Source: Triparma columacea
Taxonomy: Eukaryota > Sar > Bolidophyceae > Parmales > Triparmaceae
Assembly (NCBI GenBank): GCA_030267965.1
Contig: BRYA01000460.1
Coordinates: 1 to 39,854 of the forward strand
DNA: 39,854 nt
Direction of reading: 5' to 3'
Part shown: positions 31,079 through 39,854 of the stretch, in pieces
How positions within the stretch are numbered: position 1 is the stretch's first letter
Layout of the letters: each line of letters starts with the position of its first letter
Program-made: the position numbers and the translations under genes
The notes under the pieces: generated by a model
Databases searched by the model: none
What the model was told of the DNA's origin: nothing
What the model saw: only the letters and a program-made list of their open reading frames with translations

Positions 31079-31856
31079 TCACACTCGAATTTCGATCTTG
31101 CTCATCAAATCGTAGTCGTAGATAACGAAGACGAGGAATTTGAACACCTCCATTAAAGCCGCGGGGTAGGAAAAGAGACCGAAAATGTAGAGGAAGTACC
31201 GGTAGTCCCAAGCGTCTAATGAACCCCAAAGGAGCATGAACGACCCAACAATACAGCTTGCGATTGAGAAGGTGTGATAGCCGCTTTTCGTCAGATTCTG
31301 AGGGGGGAGGGGGGGCGGTTGGAGGATGAGAGAGGAGCAAAGAGGGCACCAGGAAGAGCGCCACTGCACTGCGGCAGAAGAATAACAGCAACAATCTCAC
31401 CATTCCAACCATCAAGCCTGTGGCTTGAACAATATGACCAATTATGGACGCCGCCCACATTCCGATGAACAAATCCTCCCTGCGAGCAGCAGAAATACCA
31501 GATTGGAAAACGAGGGTGAGTTTTGGGTTCGGAAAGATGACATGTTGGCAGCAAGTCAAACGAGGGGGGGGGATGATAGTGATACAAATTCAAATTCTGT
31601 GCTTGGGCCACTGTACCAGAACAGATCATCCTTCGTAAAAGTGTCTAAGTATCCTCCATCAAGGCAGAAGAACGACAAAAACAACACACCTTTCCTTATA
31701 ATCAGTCTCCTCCTGAGCAATCGAGACCCGTGGGCCCATGCTAGCTTTAATGGAAAGCTCCCTGGTATGGTATATCAGTACAGTGCATGTGAAGCTCAAG
31801 AATAGGGCAAAGAAGCGGTAGAGGAGGAGCTTAACGCTAAGTGGTGTCCTTCGCAT
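31079..31856 (-). CDS. TMEM107: TMEM107-like ciliary transition-zone membrane protein
   Basis: Three exons (31856-31690, 31479-31401, 31297-31079) give 154 residues, close to the 140 of animal TMEM107. Four membrane segments are visible (LYRFFALFLSFTCTVLI, MWAASIIGHIVQATGLMVGM, FSIASCIVGSFMLLWG, YFLYIFGLFSYPAALMEVFK). The family pattern is kept: RF near the start, EExDxxxR before the second segment, H between segments 2 and 3, a Trp-rich turn, YF and PAxxE. TMEM107 is an MKS-module protein that gates membrane protein entry into cilia. Splicing exon 1 directly to the second exon (phase 2) rebuilds the TMEM107 pattern; an intermediate exon is not needed. The dynamin gene follows on the same strand upstream. 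Confidence 0.75.
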
Positions 31857-32167
31857 TGCTGAAGCTCCCAGTCAACTCAAATTTGGGGAGTGATTTTCTT
31901 AGTTTCAGAAAAAGAAGTTTCACACCCATCTTCAATTTTAACGATTTCCTGCTGAATAAAAAGCACATCCAAACGAATGTCTTTAAAAATACGAAACGAA
32001 AAGAAAAAGTTCGCGCGCTACGGATTTTTTGGCAAATCATTAGAATTCAACACTCATAAAATGGGTCGCTCTTCCCCATCCCCCCTCCCTCTCCCCTCTA
32101 CCGCCCCCCCCCCCCCCCCGTCCCAATCTTCACAAACCTCACGACATCCTCTGCACCACCATCCCAT
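31857..32167. other. Intergenic region between TMEM107 and dynamin
   Basis: This is 311 bp between two minus-strand genes: TMEM107 promoter plus dynamin 3' region. Bases 31880-32060 are fairly AT-rich; a run of about 15 C starts near 32105. I see no gene. Confidence 0.6.
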
Positions 32168-34815
32168 TTAGACAGTGCTGCACGACAAGTCCCTAAGGAT
32201 GGCCTGGCTATCGTGAAGTAGTGTTAGTGTCGCCTTGGTCTTTTCAAACCTGTCCTTAACCTCATCGCTGACTGCGCTGAGTTGCTTGACCTTGTCCTCG
32301 GAGTCAATCTCCATGAGAAGGCGGGCGCAGAGCTCTTCCTTAACCTTGTTGATAAGCTTCAGACTGATTGCCTTGGGAACCTGATCGGCAATGTTCTTCT
32401 TGACTATCTCAAAGTAACTGTAAAGGAGCCTGAAGAGGATCTCGCACTCCACCTTCTCCCTCATGCCGAGGTTCTCGTGGATGGCGGCGTGAATTCTGTC
32501 AGTGAGCCCCCTCTGCCTTGTCGTTGGAATTTGGTCGATTTCATCTTCAGTGGGGGCCGGTCCTCCGAGGAGACCACCGGCACCCTCCGGGCCTTCTTCG
32601 CCCTCCACTTCGGGCTGCTTAGCAGCCTCTTCTTTGAGGCACTGAACCCACTCGTTTGCCTCCACCTCGTTCTGGAGCTGGAAGAAGAAGGTCTTTCCAA
32701 TGTTTCCCGCTGGGTGGTAAATCTGGAAGGAGCACCGCTTCCCCACCATTGCGTCTGCGCGCTCTACGACGCAGCCCGGAACGAAGATGACTCCGGCAGG
32801 CTCCGGATCCCCGAGCTGGCGGTAGTAGTTGAGGGTTCCGTCCTTCTTCATGACGAGGTAGCGTTTTTGCCAGAGGACGATTGCGTTTCCTCCCTTTTTG
32901 TTCGCGTGTCCTTCCTTCACGATTGTCCTCTGGATGGTCTTGGCGGGGGGGGGGGGTGGCCCCTGGGCAGCCTCCTCCTCGACCTCCTGGGTGAACTCCC
33001 CGAAGTTGTCCCTGTGACCAATAAAGTCGGGGTGGGCCATGTTGACCCTATTCCTCTCCATGGCGACCATTGTGGACGCAAGCTTGTTGCAAGGCTCGTA
33101 GTTCTCCCTCAGGATCTGGTTCGCAGCCTCAACAATTGTCGACTTGAGGGCCGGGTATTTGTCGACCGCAGGCATGTTGTGGGAAATCATGTTGACAATG
33201 TTGAGGACCTCCGAGTAGGCAAGCTGGACGCACTGCAGCGAAGGGTCCTCGAGCCTCTGGATGTTCTGAGTGACCAGCGCGATGAAGGCGGCGTTGGGGA
33301 TGAAGAGGGATCCACCGAGACCGGAGACGTTACGGATAAGGGTCTGAACTTCGTCAGCCCCAAGCTGCTCGAGGATGTCAATGTCTCCGATGGCCGGAGC
33401 AAAGACGTCGTTGAAGATACCTTCAATCCTGGCACCACCAGTGAGCTCCCTGGTGAGGGAAGGCCCGTCAGGGTCGAGCTTCCCGTCGATAGACCTGCAG
33501 AAGCGGTCCGAGAACTTGAGGATGGCCTGAGTGATGTCGGCCCTGGACCTCTTAGGGTTGGCAATCTCTCCCATATCGCACAGCTCCTTCTCCTTCTGAG
33601 CGATGACTTTGTTGAGGTCCGAAGATAGCTGAGGGAGGACTGACTGGATATGCTTGAGAAGCATCTGCGAGCATTTCTTCACAAGGTAAGCGGTTCCGAG
33701 CTGCGGGAGGTTGGGGAGAGGGCAGTTTTAGTGTCTATGACTGGGCATCGGAAGGAATCGGAAGGAATAAATAATGAGAGAGCCACCGCGGTGCCTCGCT
33801 CTTCGATTGTTGCCGACGCTCACCTTTTCAGTAATGTCACTGTAAGAGGGGTGCATGGAGAAATACTGCTCCTCTGCAGCGCGGGCGCTGGCGATGCCTT
33901 TCCTCTCATTGATGTCAGCCTGCGAGCGGTTGACGACACCAACGTAGCCAAGCGCAAGGTTGGGGAGGTTCGAGTCCTCCCCGGTGAAGATTCCCCTGGC
34001 GTCGGTGCCGCGGTCCATGAGGTCGAGCTTGGTGAGAACGCCGAGGGTGCGCTTTCCCTGTGGGTCGACCTCACGGGCAATTTCGATGGCGTCTGAGTTG
34101 GCGAGATCCGTGTTGGCAGCAGTGACGGCGAGGATGAGGCAGTTGGGCTTGGAGGCGTAACTCATGATCATGTTGCGGATCTGCTTTCCAATGTCCTTGG
34201 GCTGGTCTCCAACAGCGACCTTGGTGGCTCCGGGCAAATCAATCAGGGTGAGGTTGAGGACGTCGGGGGAGTAGATTCTAAGGTTGATGGGCTGGTTCTT
34301 CAAGTTCTTGTTGCTCCCGCAAACCCTGTCGGTATCTCTCTCAATCTCGGTACAGATCTCCTCAAAGTCATAGTACTTCTTGTTGGGCTGATGGAGGAAC
34401 TCTCCGTACTCCTCGATGGAGTTATACAACTGAAGGACGAGAGGACGGCGGGTCACAATACCGGATCCACGGGGGAGGAAGGACTTCCCAACAATATTCT
34501 CCAGCACGGAAGATTTCCCGGAGGACTGGAGAGGGTGTGGTGGAGGAGGAAGGAGTTAGGGGAGCGAGCGAGGCGAGGTGAGAGGAAAGGAGGGGCGAGG
34601 ACGGGGGAAAATAGGGAAGAAATGGGGAGAAGAGTTAGCTGGGAGGTAAAATTAAGACAATATCAAGGGGGATCTTCGTTTACCTGTCCGCCCACCACAG
34701 CAATCTGGGGGAGGTCTATGGGCGTCGAGCCCATTGTGGCGAAGGCATCCTGCAATTTGTTCACGATAGGGATGAGACGCTTGATGTCATCGTTCTCTAC
34801 TTCGTCACCAGCCAT
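32168..34815 (-). CDS. Classical dynamin GTPase with PH domain
   Basis: Exons are 34815-34684, 34525-33824 and 33700-32168, giving 788 residues. The GTPase domain has the P-loop GGQSSGKSS split exactly by intron 1 (about 42-50), G2 Thr in [10 protein letters not shown]3 DLPG (about 140), G4 TKLD (about 209) and VNRSQADIN. The stalk follows, then a PH domain (about 536-636: [36 protein letters not shown]) and a GTPase effector domain (about 664-760: EVKDR preceded by [18 protein letters not shown] helices). There is no C-terminal Pro-rich domain; a short Pro run sits before the PH domain. The PH domain separates it from division-type Drp1 and suggests membrane scission in endocytosis or at Golgi. 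The dynamin fold assignment is firm; the cell role is inferred. Confidence 0.92.
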
Positions 34816-35138
34816 GTTCACAGCAAAAGTGTTCCTGGGGTTCTTTGGAAGTTGGGAAGGGAAGATCCTTGCTTGGAGTTTTGGCCAAGTGAGAAATTCA
34901 TGTTATGTTTTGAGGGTGGTAAGCGAGCAGGTAGGAGGGAAGAAGGGAGGGGCGAAGATAGGAGAGGGTGGGGGGGGGCGACGCAGGGTAGTTTGGTTGA
35001 ACGGGCCATAGTACAAAATAAATGACTTTAAGAAACAAGTTTTGAACAAAACAAAGGCATCAAAAGGCTTCTACTCAATCTCTTTCTCCCCCCCGCCAAG
35101 CCCACACCGGCATCCTCTTTGTAGACTTCTTCCCCCCC
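34816..35138. promoter_or_regulatory. Upstream region of dynamin
   Basis: This is 323 bp between the dynamin start and the 3' end of the next minus-strand gene. The part near 34930-34985 is strongly C-rich on the minus strand and could be the end of an intron in the dynamin 5' leader. I see no other feature. Confidence 0.45.
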
Positions 35139-35744
35139 CTAGGGCATGAAGAACTGATTCCCCTTTGGGTCTTGTCCTGGTCTGTCCCCGATAATCTCCC
35201 AAGTATGGTCAATGCTAGCGTTAGCCTTCATTTCCTGGACCATCGCCCTCGCCAGCCTGCTCTGCGTGGCCGGGTCGAGGGCGTTCTTCTGCTTGCTGTA
35301 GGCTCCCCACTCGGCGTTGGTGGTACTCCAGAGCCTGTTCTTCCAAACGTCTGTGGAGGTTACTTTGGTCATCCTGTAGGGGCTCCACTGGGGAACACCG
35401 TAACCGTAGTCCCTCATAGCCTCCTTCGAGAGCTTCTTGATGGGGTTGTTGAAGTCGTCGTCCTTGAACTGGTTGAGAGGGTCAGCCTCAAAGGCGATGC
35501 GCTCCTCCTCTTTCCTCTTGGCCTCAATTTCAGCCTCCATCCTCGCGATTCTGTCAGCCTCCGCCTTCGCGAGAGCGGCGGCAGCCTTGGCCTCCTCCCT
35601 CTCCTTGATGGCCTTCTCGGTCTTGATCCGAGCCTCCTCTGCAAGGTTCCGAGTGGGAGGAGGAGGCCGATTGAAGTAATCAACAACTGCCTTGAGGTCC
35701 TTGTCCTTGGAGAACTTCACGGGAGCATGACTTGACCGGGGCAT
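35139..35744 (-). CDS. Small coiled-coil hypothetical protein
   Basis: One exon, 201 residues from MPRSSHAPVKF (ATG at 35744). An in-frame extension to 36011 is open but low complexity and crosses likely leader sequence. Residues about 38-90 form a long Ala/Lys/Glu/Arg helix (EKAIKEREEAKAAAALAKAE). The C-terminal half is less biased and has aromatic motifs (YGYGVPQWSPYRMTKVTS, DVWKNRLWSTTNAEWGAYSK), ending in a short Gly/Pro tail. I recognise no family and assign no function. Confidence 0.65.
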   Translation of the reverse strand: MPRSSHAPVKFSKDKDLKAVVDYFNRPPPPTRNLAEEARIKTEKAIKEREEAKAAAALAKAEADRIARMEAEIEAKRKEEERIAFEADPLNQFKDDDFNNPIKKLSKEAMRDYGYGVPQWSPYRMTKVTSTDVWKNRLWSTTNAEWGAYSKQKNALDPATQSRLARAMVQEMKANASIDHTWEIIGDRPGQDPKGNQFFMP

Positions 35745-36065
35745 GATACTTTTACGTGAAGACTGATGTGCAGGGTTTAAAGGGGGCAAAGGGGGGGGAT
35801 GTTGGAAGTTGTGGGTGTCGGAGCTGTTGGGAGTTGGAATGGGGAAAGGAAGGAATTTGAGGAAAAAATCATAACTTGAAGATAATAATAATAAATATGG
35901 ATGACGACCGTCCTCCGTAAAACGAACACTAGGAAAATTAGATAACCTTCTCAACCGAGTCCTCCACCCCGAAGCAGGACGCTTCGTCATGGTGCTTATC
36001 ATTTTGCTCACTCTCCCAAAGTAGCTCCATCTCCGTCTCTCCCTTATCCCCCCCCGCGTAGTTTT
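35745..36065. other. Intergenic region upstream of the small coiled-coil gene
   Basis: This is 321 bp between two minus-strand genes. It holds a short ATA-rich run (about 35880-35897). No gene or RNA was recognised. Confidence 0.55.
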
Positions 36066-37115
36066 TCACCCTCCGTATCCCCTCTCATTCCCCCAGTACC
36101 ATTCCTTCGTATTTTCCCCCATAACCCTCTCCCTCCCTTCCCCCCCCTCAACCCATTCAGTCATGGCTTTTAATTCCCTCTCCATCCCACCCCCAATTTT
36201 CCCTAACCAAGGTTCATCACTCCCCCACATAACCTTCCTATCCCCTAGCCCTATCACTAAAGGTTCCAACCTACGATTAATAATCCCCTCGTAATGTTTC
36301 CCCCAAAGTTCGTCCATATCCCACCCTCTCGTCATACTCTCCGACCTTAACTTACCGTCCATACACCTGAAACCAGCGCTCGCTTTAACACCACCGTGGG
36401 GGATTTGACGGAGATCATCGAGCATTGATTCCATGGATATATCACCTTCCATACCATCCACTTCTGAGAAACCAAAGTGATCAATAAGTATAGGACAAGT
36501 TGGTACCTTGTCCATCAACTTTAACAATTCACCACGGATTTCACTGTACCCATTCATACCGAGGAAAGATACGGGGTAACCAAGTTCACCACATCTTCTC
36601 ATTAATCTAACCAAACCATCATGTCCACCAAATCCACCTTCTACTTCAAATTCCCCCCAAATAGCAGGGTTAACACGCACACCCCGTATACCTGATTGGC
36701 TCAGAGTTTGAAGTAAATCCACCTCGTACCCTTCCTCAGCTGTTGGGTTGAATAACATAACACCTCTATATTCACCATTTGGTTCAGTATTGGAAGCGAT
36801 AGAGTCAGGGTTTGAGGGGGGTATTGAGGATGAGGTTTGGAGGAAGTTTATTAGATTGAAGTGGTTGAAGGAATCGACTTTTGCTTGCACGCATATTCCA
36901 CCGGTTATTTTGTACGTTTTATGAATTGATAGTACATCTAAGGGGAGACATGATGGGAGCGATTTTGAAGGGGGATGGAGAGTTGAATGGAAGGATGAAT
37001 CGTAGATTTTATAGGATGGGGTTGGGAGGGAGAGAGGGGTTAGGAGAGGGAGGTTGGGGAGAAGAAGGAGGAGGTAGAGGTAGGATGATATTATTGTGAT
37101 TTGGGAGAGTAACAT
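36066..37115 (-). CDS. Secreted amidohydrolase-like (Amidohydro_2) protein with degenerate first metal motif
   Basis: The ATG at 37115 starts a signal peptide (SQITIISSYLYLLLLL), giving 349 residues. TIM-barrel metal-hydrolase landmarks are GIRGVRVNP (about 142-150), PILIDHFG (His 213), GGVKASAGFRC (Lys 244) and MWGSDEPW (Ser-Asp 299-300). The first barrel strand normally carries Asp-x-His-x-His; here the matching place reads IYDSSFHSTLHP, so the HxH pair is not intact. The protein may have altered metal binding or be non-catalytic. Relatives act on lactones, decarboxylations and related substrates, and none can be picked here. On the sense strand the 5' third is C-rich and almost free of G, while the rest is the reverse. 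It is divergent from COG2. Confidence 0.75.
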   Translation of the reverse strand: MLLSQITIISSYLYLLLLLPNLPLLTPLSLPTPSYKIYDSSFHSTLHPPSKSLPSCLPLDVLSIHKTYKITGGICVQAKVDSFNHFNLINFLQTSSSIPPSNPDSIASNTEPNGEYRGVMLFNPTAEEGYEVDLLQTLSQSGIRGVRVNPAIWGEFEVEGGFGGHDGLVRLMRRCGELGYPVSFLGMNGYSEIRGELLKLMDKVPTCPILIDHFGFSEVDGMEGDISMESMLDDLRQIPHGGVKASAGFRCMDGKLRSESMTRGWDMDELWGKHYEGIINRRLEPLVIGLGDRKVMWGSDEPWLGKIGGGMERELKAMTEWVEGGEGRERVMGENTKEWYWGNERGYGG

Positions 37116-37536
37116 GGGTCGACAGAAAGGAGGGGGGGTGTGATTTAATGGGTAATTAGGGTTATTTGGAATAAGTGTTAGGTGTTTTTGGAGATGTATT
37201 GTGTGTGTAGTAGTGTGATTATAGTTTAAATGTCGAATTTTGTCGTATTTTTGGGTGAAATTGTGGCCTAAAAAATAGGCTTCATTCTTCATCCAAAGAC
37301 AGATCCCCAAATTCAGCTCTCATTTTGCCTCCATTTTTTCTCCATTTTGTTCATACGAGTCGTCAAACTTACTCCAAGACACTTCAAAATACTCCAAGAT
37401 ACTCCAAAAACACTTGAAAACACTTGAAAATAGTCCATATCCCCAAAATATTGAGCCACTATCCAAATCTACTACTCTCCACGTCTCCTCTTCCTCCTCT
37501 CCTCCTCCTCCTTCTTCTTCTCACACTACTTCAAAC
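37116..37536. promoter_or_regulatory. Divergent promoter region, amidohydrolase / COG2
   Basis: This 421-bp gap separates two divergent start codons. Bases 37380-37435 hold short repeats of the type ACTCCAAGA and CACTTGAAAA. The COG2 side (37490-37530) is a C/T-only tract. I see no gene. Confidence 0.55.
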
Positions 37537-39816
37537 ATGTCATCCTCTTTGTCTACATCTACTCCTACTACCACAACAGCAACGCCAACATCAACACCAA
37601 CATTAAAGGAACTAAACAGTCGAAAAGAAGCCCTATTAAACAAACTAACCACTACACTAATATCCTCAGCACACAAACACAACAACACCATCTCCAACAC
37701 CTTCTCCAACCCCCAAAATCTACCCGACTCCTCAACACACGCAGAGAAAGCACTCGAAGGAAGTGTGAAAGGTGGTATACTTAACCTACCAATCTCCCTC
37801 CAAACAAACTACACACCCCACTTAAACGAGCTGAAATCCGCGCTTGAAACCTACAAGAAAACCGTACTTGATGAAGAGATAAAGAAGTTAGAGAAGGAAA
37901 TGGAGAAACTAGAATACACTTCTCTCCAAATCGAGGATACTATTAAACAGTGGTCAGGTTACTGTACCGTTAAATTATTGGAGAGTTGGTTATCAGAAGT
38001 TACGGTTAACTTACAAACCGTCAAAGACCACACTACTACGGATACAGTTAATGTTAACACTATGTTAATACGAGCGTCTGTATTAGGTAATGAGGTACGA
38101 CGAGCAGGTCGAGAAGGTGGTTTAAAAGAGGTTGTTGAATGGTGTGAGGAGAACGGGGGGATTGTTAGGGGTATGGAGAAATCTATTAGGAGTTGGGTGT
38201 GTGAGAAGTTTGAAAAAGGGGTGGAGATTGGATTAAGGGAAGGAAGGGAGGTGGAGGGAGCGGAGGAGGTACTTATGGTGGGAGCGAGGGGGACGTTTTT
38301 GAATGTACTTAAACATGGGATGGAGAGGTTTATTAAGGTGAGATTGAGGGAGGTTGGGGGAGGGAATCATCGAAGAAGAACGGAAGGGGGGGGGGAATGG
38401 GAATTGAAGTATATTTTCAAAAACTAACACACACACACACACAAAACACACACACACACAAAACACACACACACACACAACGTTAGGAAATCCTAAACGG
38501 TCGTAGCTTAACCCAGCACGGTGTCCCCTCTGTAATGTCATCAGTCCTCACATTACTGCAGGTCTGGTCTCACCCCTTAAAAAAACTATGTACACTCTGG
38601 GGCTCCCGTGATTCGTTAATAAGCGAAACACTAGGTGTAGCATTGACTAAGGTTATGACTGGGGGAGGGGTTAGGAGCACGCTTATGGGGACGACTGAAA
38701 GTGATGTATGGAGAGATGGTTATTTGGCTGTTAAGGAATTTCAGATGGAAGTTAATGGTATGTACGGAAATAAAGGAGGGGAGGGGGCGATGAAAGGGTT
38801 TGGGAAAGGGGTTTATGCGGGCATGGTTGGGAGAGATATTAAAAGGGGGATTGAAGGGTTAATTCAAGATGGAGAAAAGGGGATTAAGGACGGGGAAATT
38901 TGGGGTGGTATGATCGTTGAGGTTTTTAAGAAAGCGGTGGAGGAGGAGAGGTGGATTGAGGAGGAGGGGGGTGGGATTGTTAGGGGGGTGCTCATGGCGG
39001 GGGGGAGAGTTAGGGAGTGGTTGAGGAAACGACAAGGTACCGAGATAGGACTTGGTGAGGAGGCTGTAGCAGCCGACGTTATTGGGAAGGGGTGGGAGAT
39101 TTGGGGGGGGGAACTTATGGAGAGGACGGGAAGGGGAGGGGAGGAACACGTGAAGGCGGTTGTGGAAGAAACGGAGAAAGAATGGGAGGTACTTAGAGGA
39201 GAATGCTGGAACAAGGTCAAGGATAAATTCATGGAGAGGGCAAAGGAAAGGATGCAACAGGTGAGAAACGACAAGATAAAAAGGCCCAACCCAGCCCGGA
39301 TCGGGTGACCCCTCCATTTACGGCGTTTTAAAACCCTCCCTCCTCCCCATCCTAACCCCCCCCTCTCTCTCAAAAATCCCCCCCCCCCCCCAGATCCAAG
39401 GCATAGCAGGAGTCTACCGTATGACGAACCGCCCCATGCCCTCCACCCCCTCACCCTGGGTAGTAGGTCTCTCCGTAACACTCTGTAGTTTCCACTCCCT
39501 CCACCGTGGTTTAGTTAGTAGGGTATGGATTGAGGGTTTAATTGGGGGAGTGTGTGACGAGGTTATGGAGGAGATTAGTAAGTGCGTTGATGGGGTTAAG
39601 AAAAGTCAAGCTATCATGGATAGGAGGAGGGGGGTTACTGGTGGGGAGGGGATTAAGAAGAGGGAGACGGACCTTGATAAGGTTAAGAGACAGTGTAAGA
39701 TTGATGTGGGGGATATGGTTAAGGGATGGGAGGAACTAGGGGTGGGGGGGGACGAGTGGGGGGATGGGGGGATGGAGAAGGTTAAGTGCGTTATGGACAT
39801 GGTGGAGGAATGGTGA
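37537..39816 (+). CDS. COG2: COG2, conserved oligomeric Golgi complex subunit 2
   Basis: Exons are 37537-38337, 38562-39260 and 39394-39816, giving 640 residues (animal COG2 is about 738). The first ATG opens a Ser/Thr-rich leader (MSSSLSTSTP). A helical N-terminal part with a coiled coil (DEEIKKLEKEMEKLEYTSLQ) is typical of COG/exocyst rods. The best family evidence is exon 3: IQGIAGVYRMTNRPMPSTPS, which matches the conserved COG2 block around GLYRRTNKEVPTxPSxYV, followed by helices. COG2 belongs to lobe A of the COG tether, which captures retrograde vesicles at the Golgi and so keeps glycosylation enzymes in place. Intron 1 contains a CA microsatellite; intron 2 ends in a run of about 15 C plus AG. 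Strand composition flips inside exon 1 (see findings). Confidence 0.78.
38428..38480 (+). repeat. CA microsatellite in COG2 intron 1
   Basis: Three blocks of (CA)n are separated by AAA-containing interruptions, all inside the intron 38338-38561. It is a simple repeat likely to vary in length; no function is implied. Confidence 0.9.
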
Positions 39817-39854
39817 AAGGAAGGAAAGAGAGGGGGGGGGGGGGGAAGATGCTT

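Noticed and set aside
31560..31690. Extra exon in TMEM107 (frame reading TFTKDDLFWYSGPS)
   Set aside because: Including it needs a 45-nt intron or non-standard donors, while joining 31690 to 31479 keeps phase 2 and rebuilds the TMEM107 pattern.
32282..33628. Long 448-codon open frame on the + strand
   Set aside because: It is the exact antisense of the dynamin stalk, PH and GED coding sequence and has no domain of its own. Its length reflects high GC and codon bias.
32168..37115. Dynamin, coiled-coil and amidohydrolase genes as an operon
   Set aside because: They share a strand, but each has 320 bp or more of upstream sequence, the genes are of unrelated function, and the genome is clearly eukaryotic with spliced transcripts.

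Overview
The window is the left end of a nuclear chromosome. It opens with about 11.5 copies of the telomere repeat CCCTAA (1-70) and a G-depleted subtelomere, then carries about 20 densely packed, spliced protein-coding genes. Introns are short (about 80-325 nt), nearly all begin GTGAG, and end in a C-rich tract plus CAG. The gene at 25606-26763 carries a signal peptide followed by an FVxS/AFVG-type transit region, as in algae with a secondary red plastid. A TMEM107-type transition-zone protein implies a flagellated stage. Together these suggest a photosynthetic stramenopile; a bolidophyte/Parmales alga fits, but that is inference, not proof.

Layout: tandem START-domain protein (-, 544-3722), LRR protein (-, 4434-6016), kinesin-7 (+, 6307-8893), methyltransferase (-, 8965-9852), Stealth/GlcNAc-1-phosphotransferase (+, 10083-14436), PI-PLC X-domain protein (-, 14528-15882), FAM86/METTL-type methyltransferase (+, 16461-17858), membrane protein paralogue 1 (-, 17941-19675), TLC-domain protein (-, 19785-20900), membrane protein paralogue 2 (+, 21115-22821), LRR protein (-, 23088-24024), sphingomyelin-synthase-like PAP2 protein (+, 24166-25534), repeat-rich plastid protein (-, 25606-26763), coiled-coil protein (-, 27025-28775, with an N gap in its intron), hypothetical protein (+, 28991-30977), TMEM107 (-, 31079-31856), classical dynamin with PH domain (-, 32168-34815), coiled-coil protein (-, 35139-35744), amidohydrolase (-, 36066-37115) and COG2 (+, 37537-39816).

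Most genes are arranged as divergent or convergent pairs with 70-450 bp between them, so promoters and 3' ends are largely shared. Many products act on membranes, lipids or vesicle traffic (START, PI-PLC, TLC, SMS-like, dynamin, COG2, Stealth), but nothing in the sequence shows they work as one pathway.

The most unusual signals are these: an intron in the Stealth gene duplicated head to tail, with a perfect AG|GT junction and no exon between the copies; two paralogous single-pass surface proteins flanking a TLC gene; strand-composition blocks that flip within single exons at the right end; a 23% GC island at 16.06-16.44 kb; and a 72-bp repeat pair between two convergent genes. Exon coordinates given below were read by eye from splice signals and reading phase.
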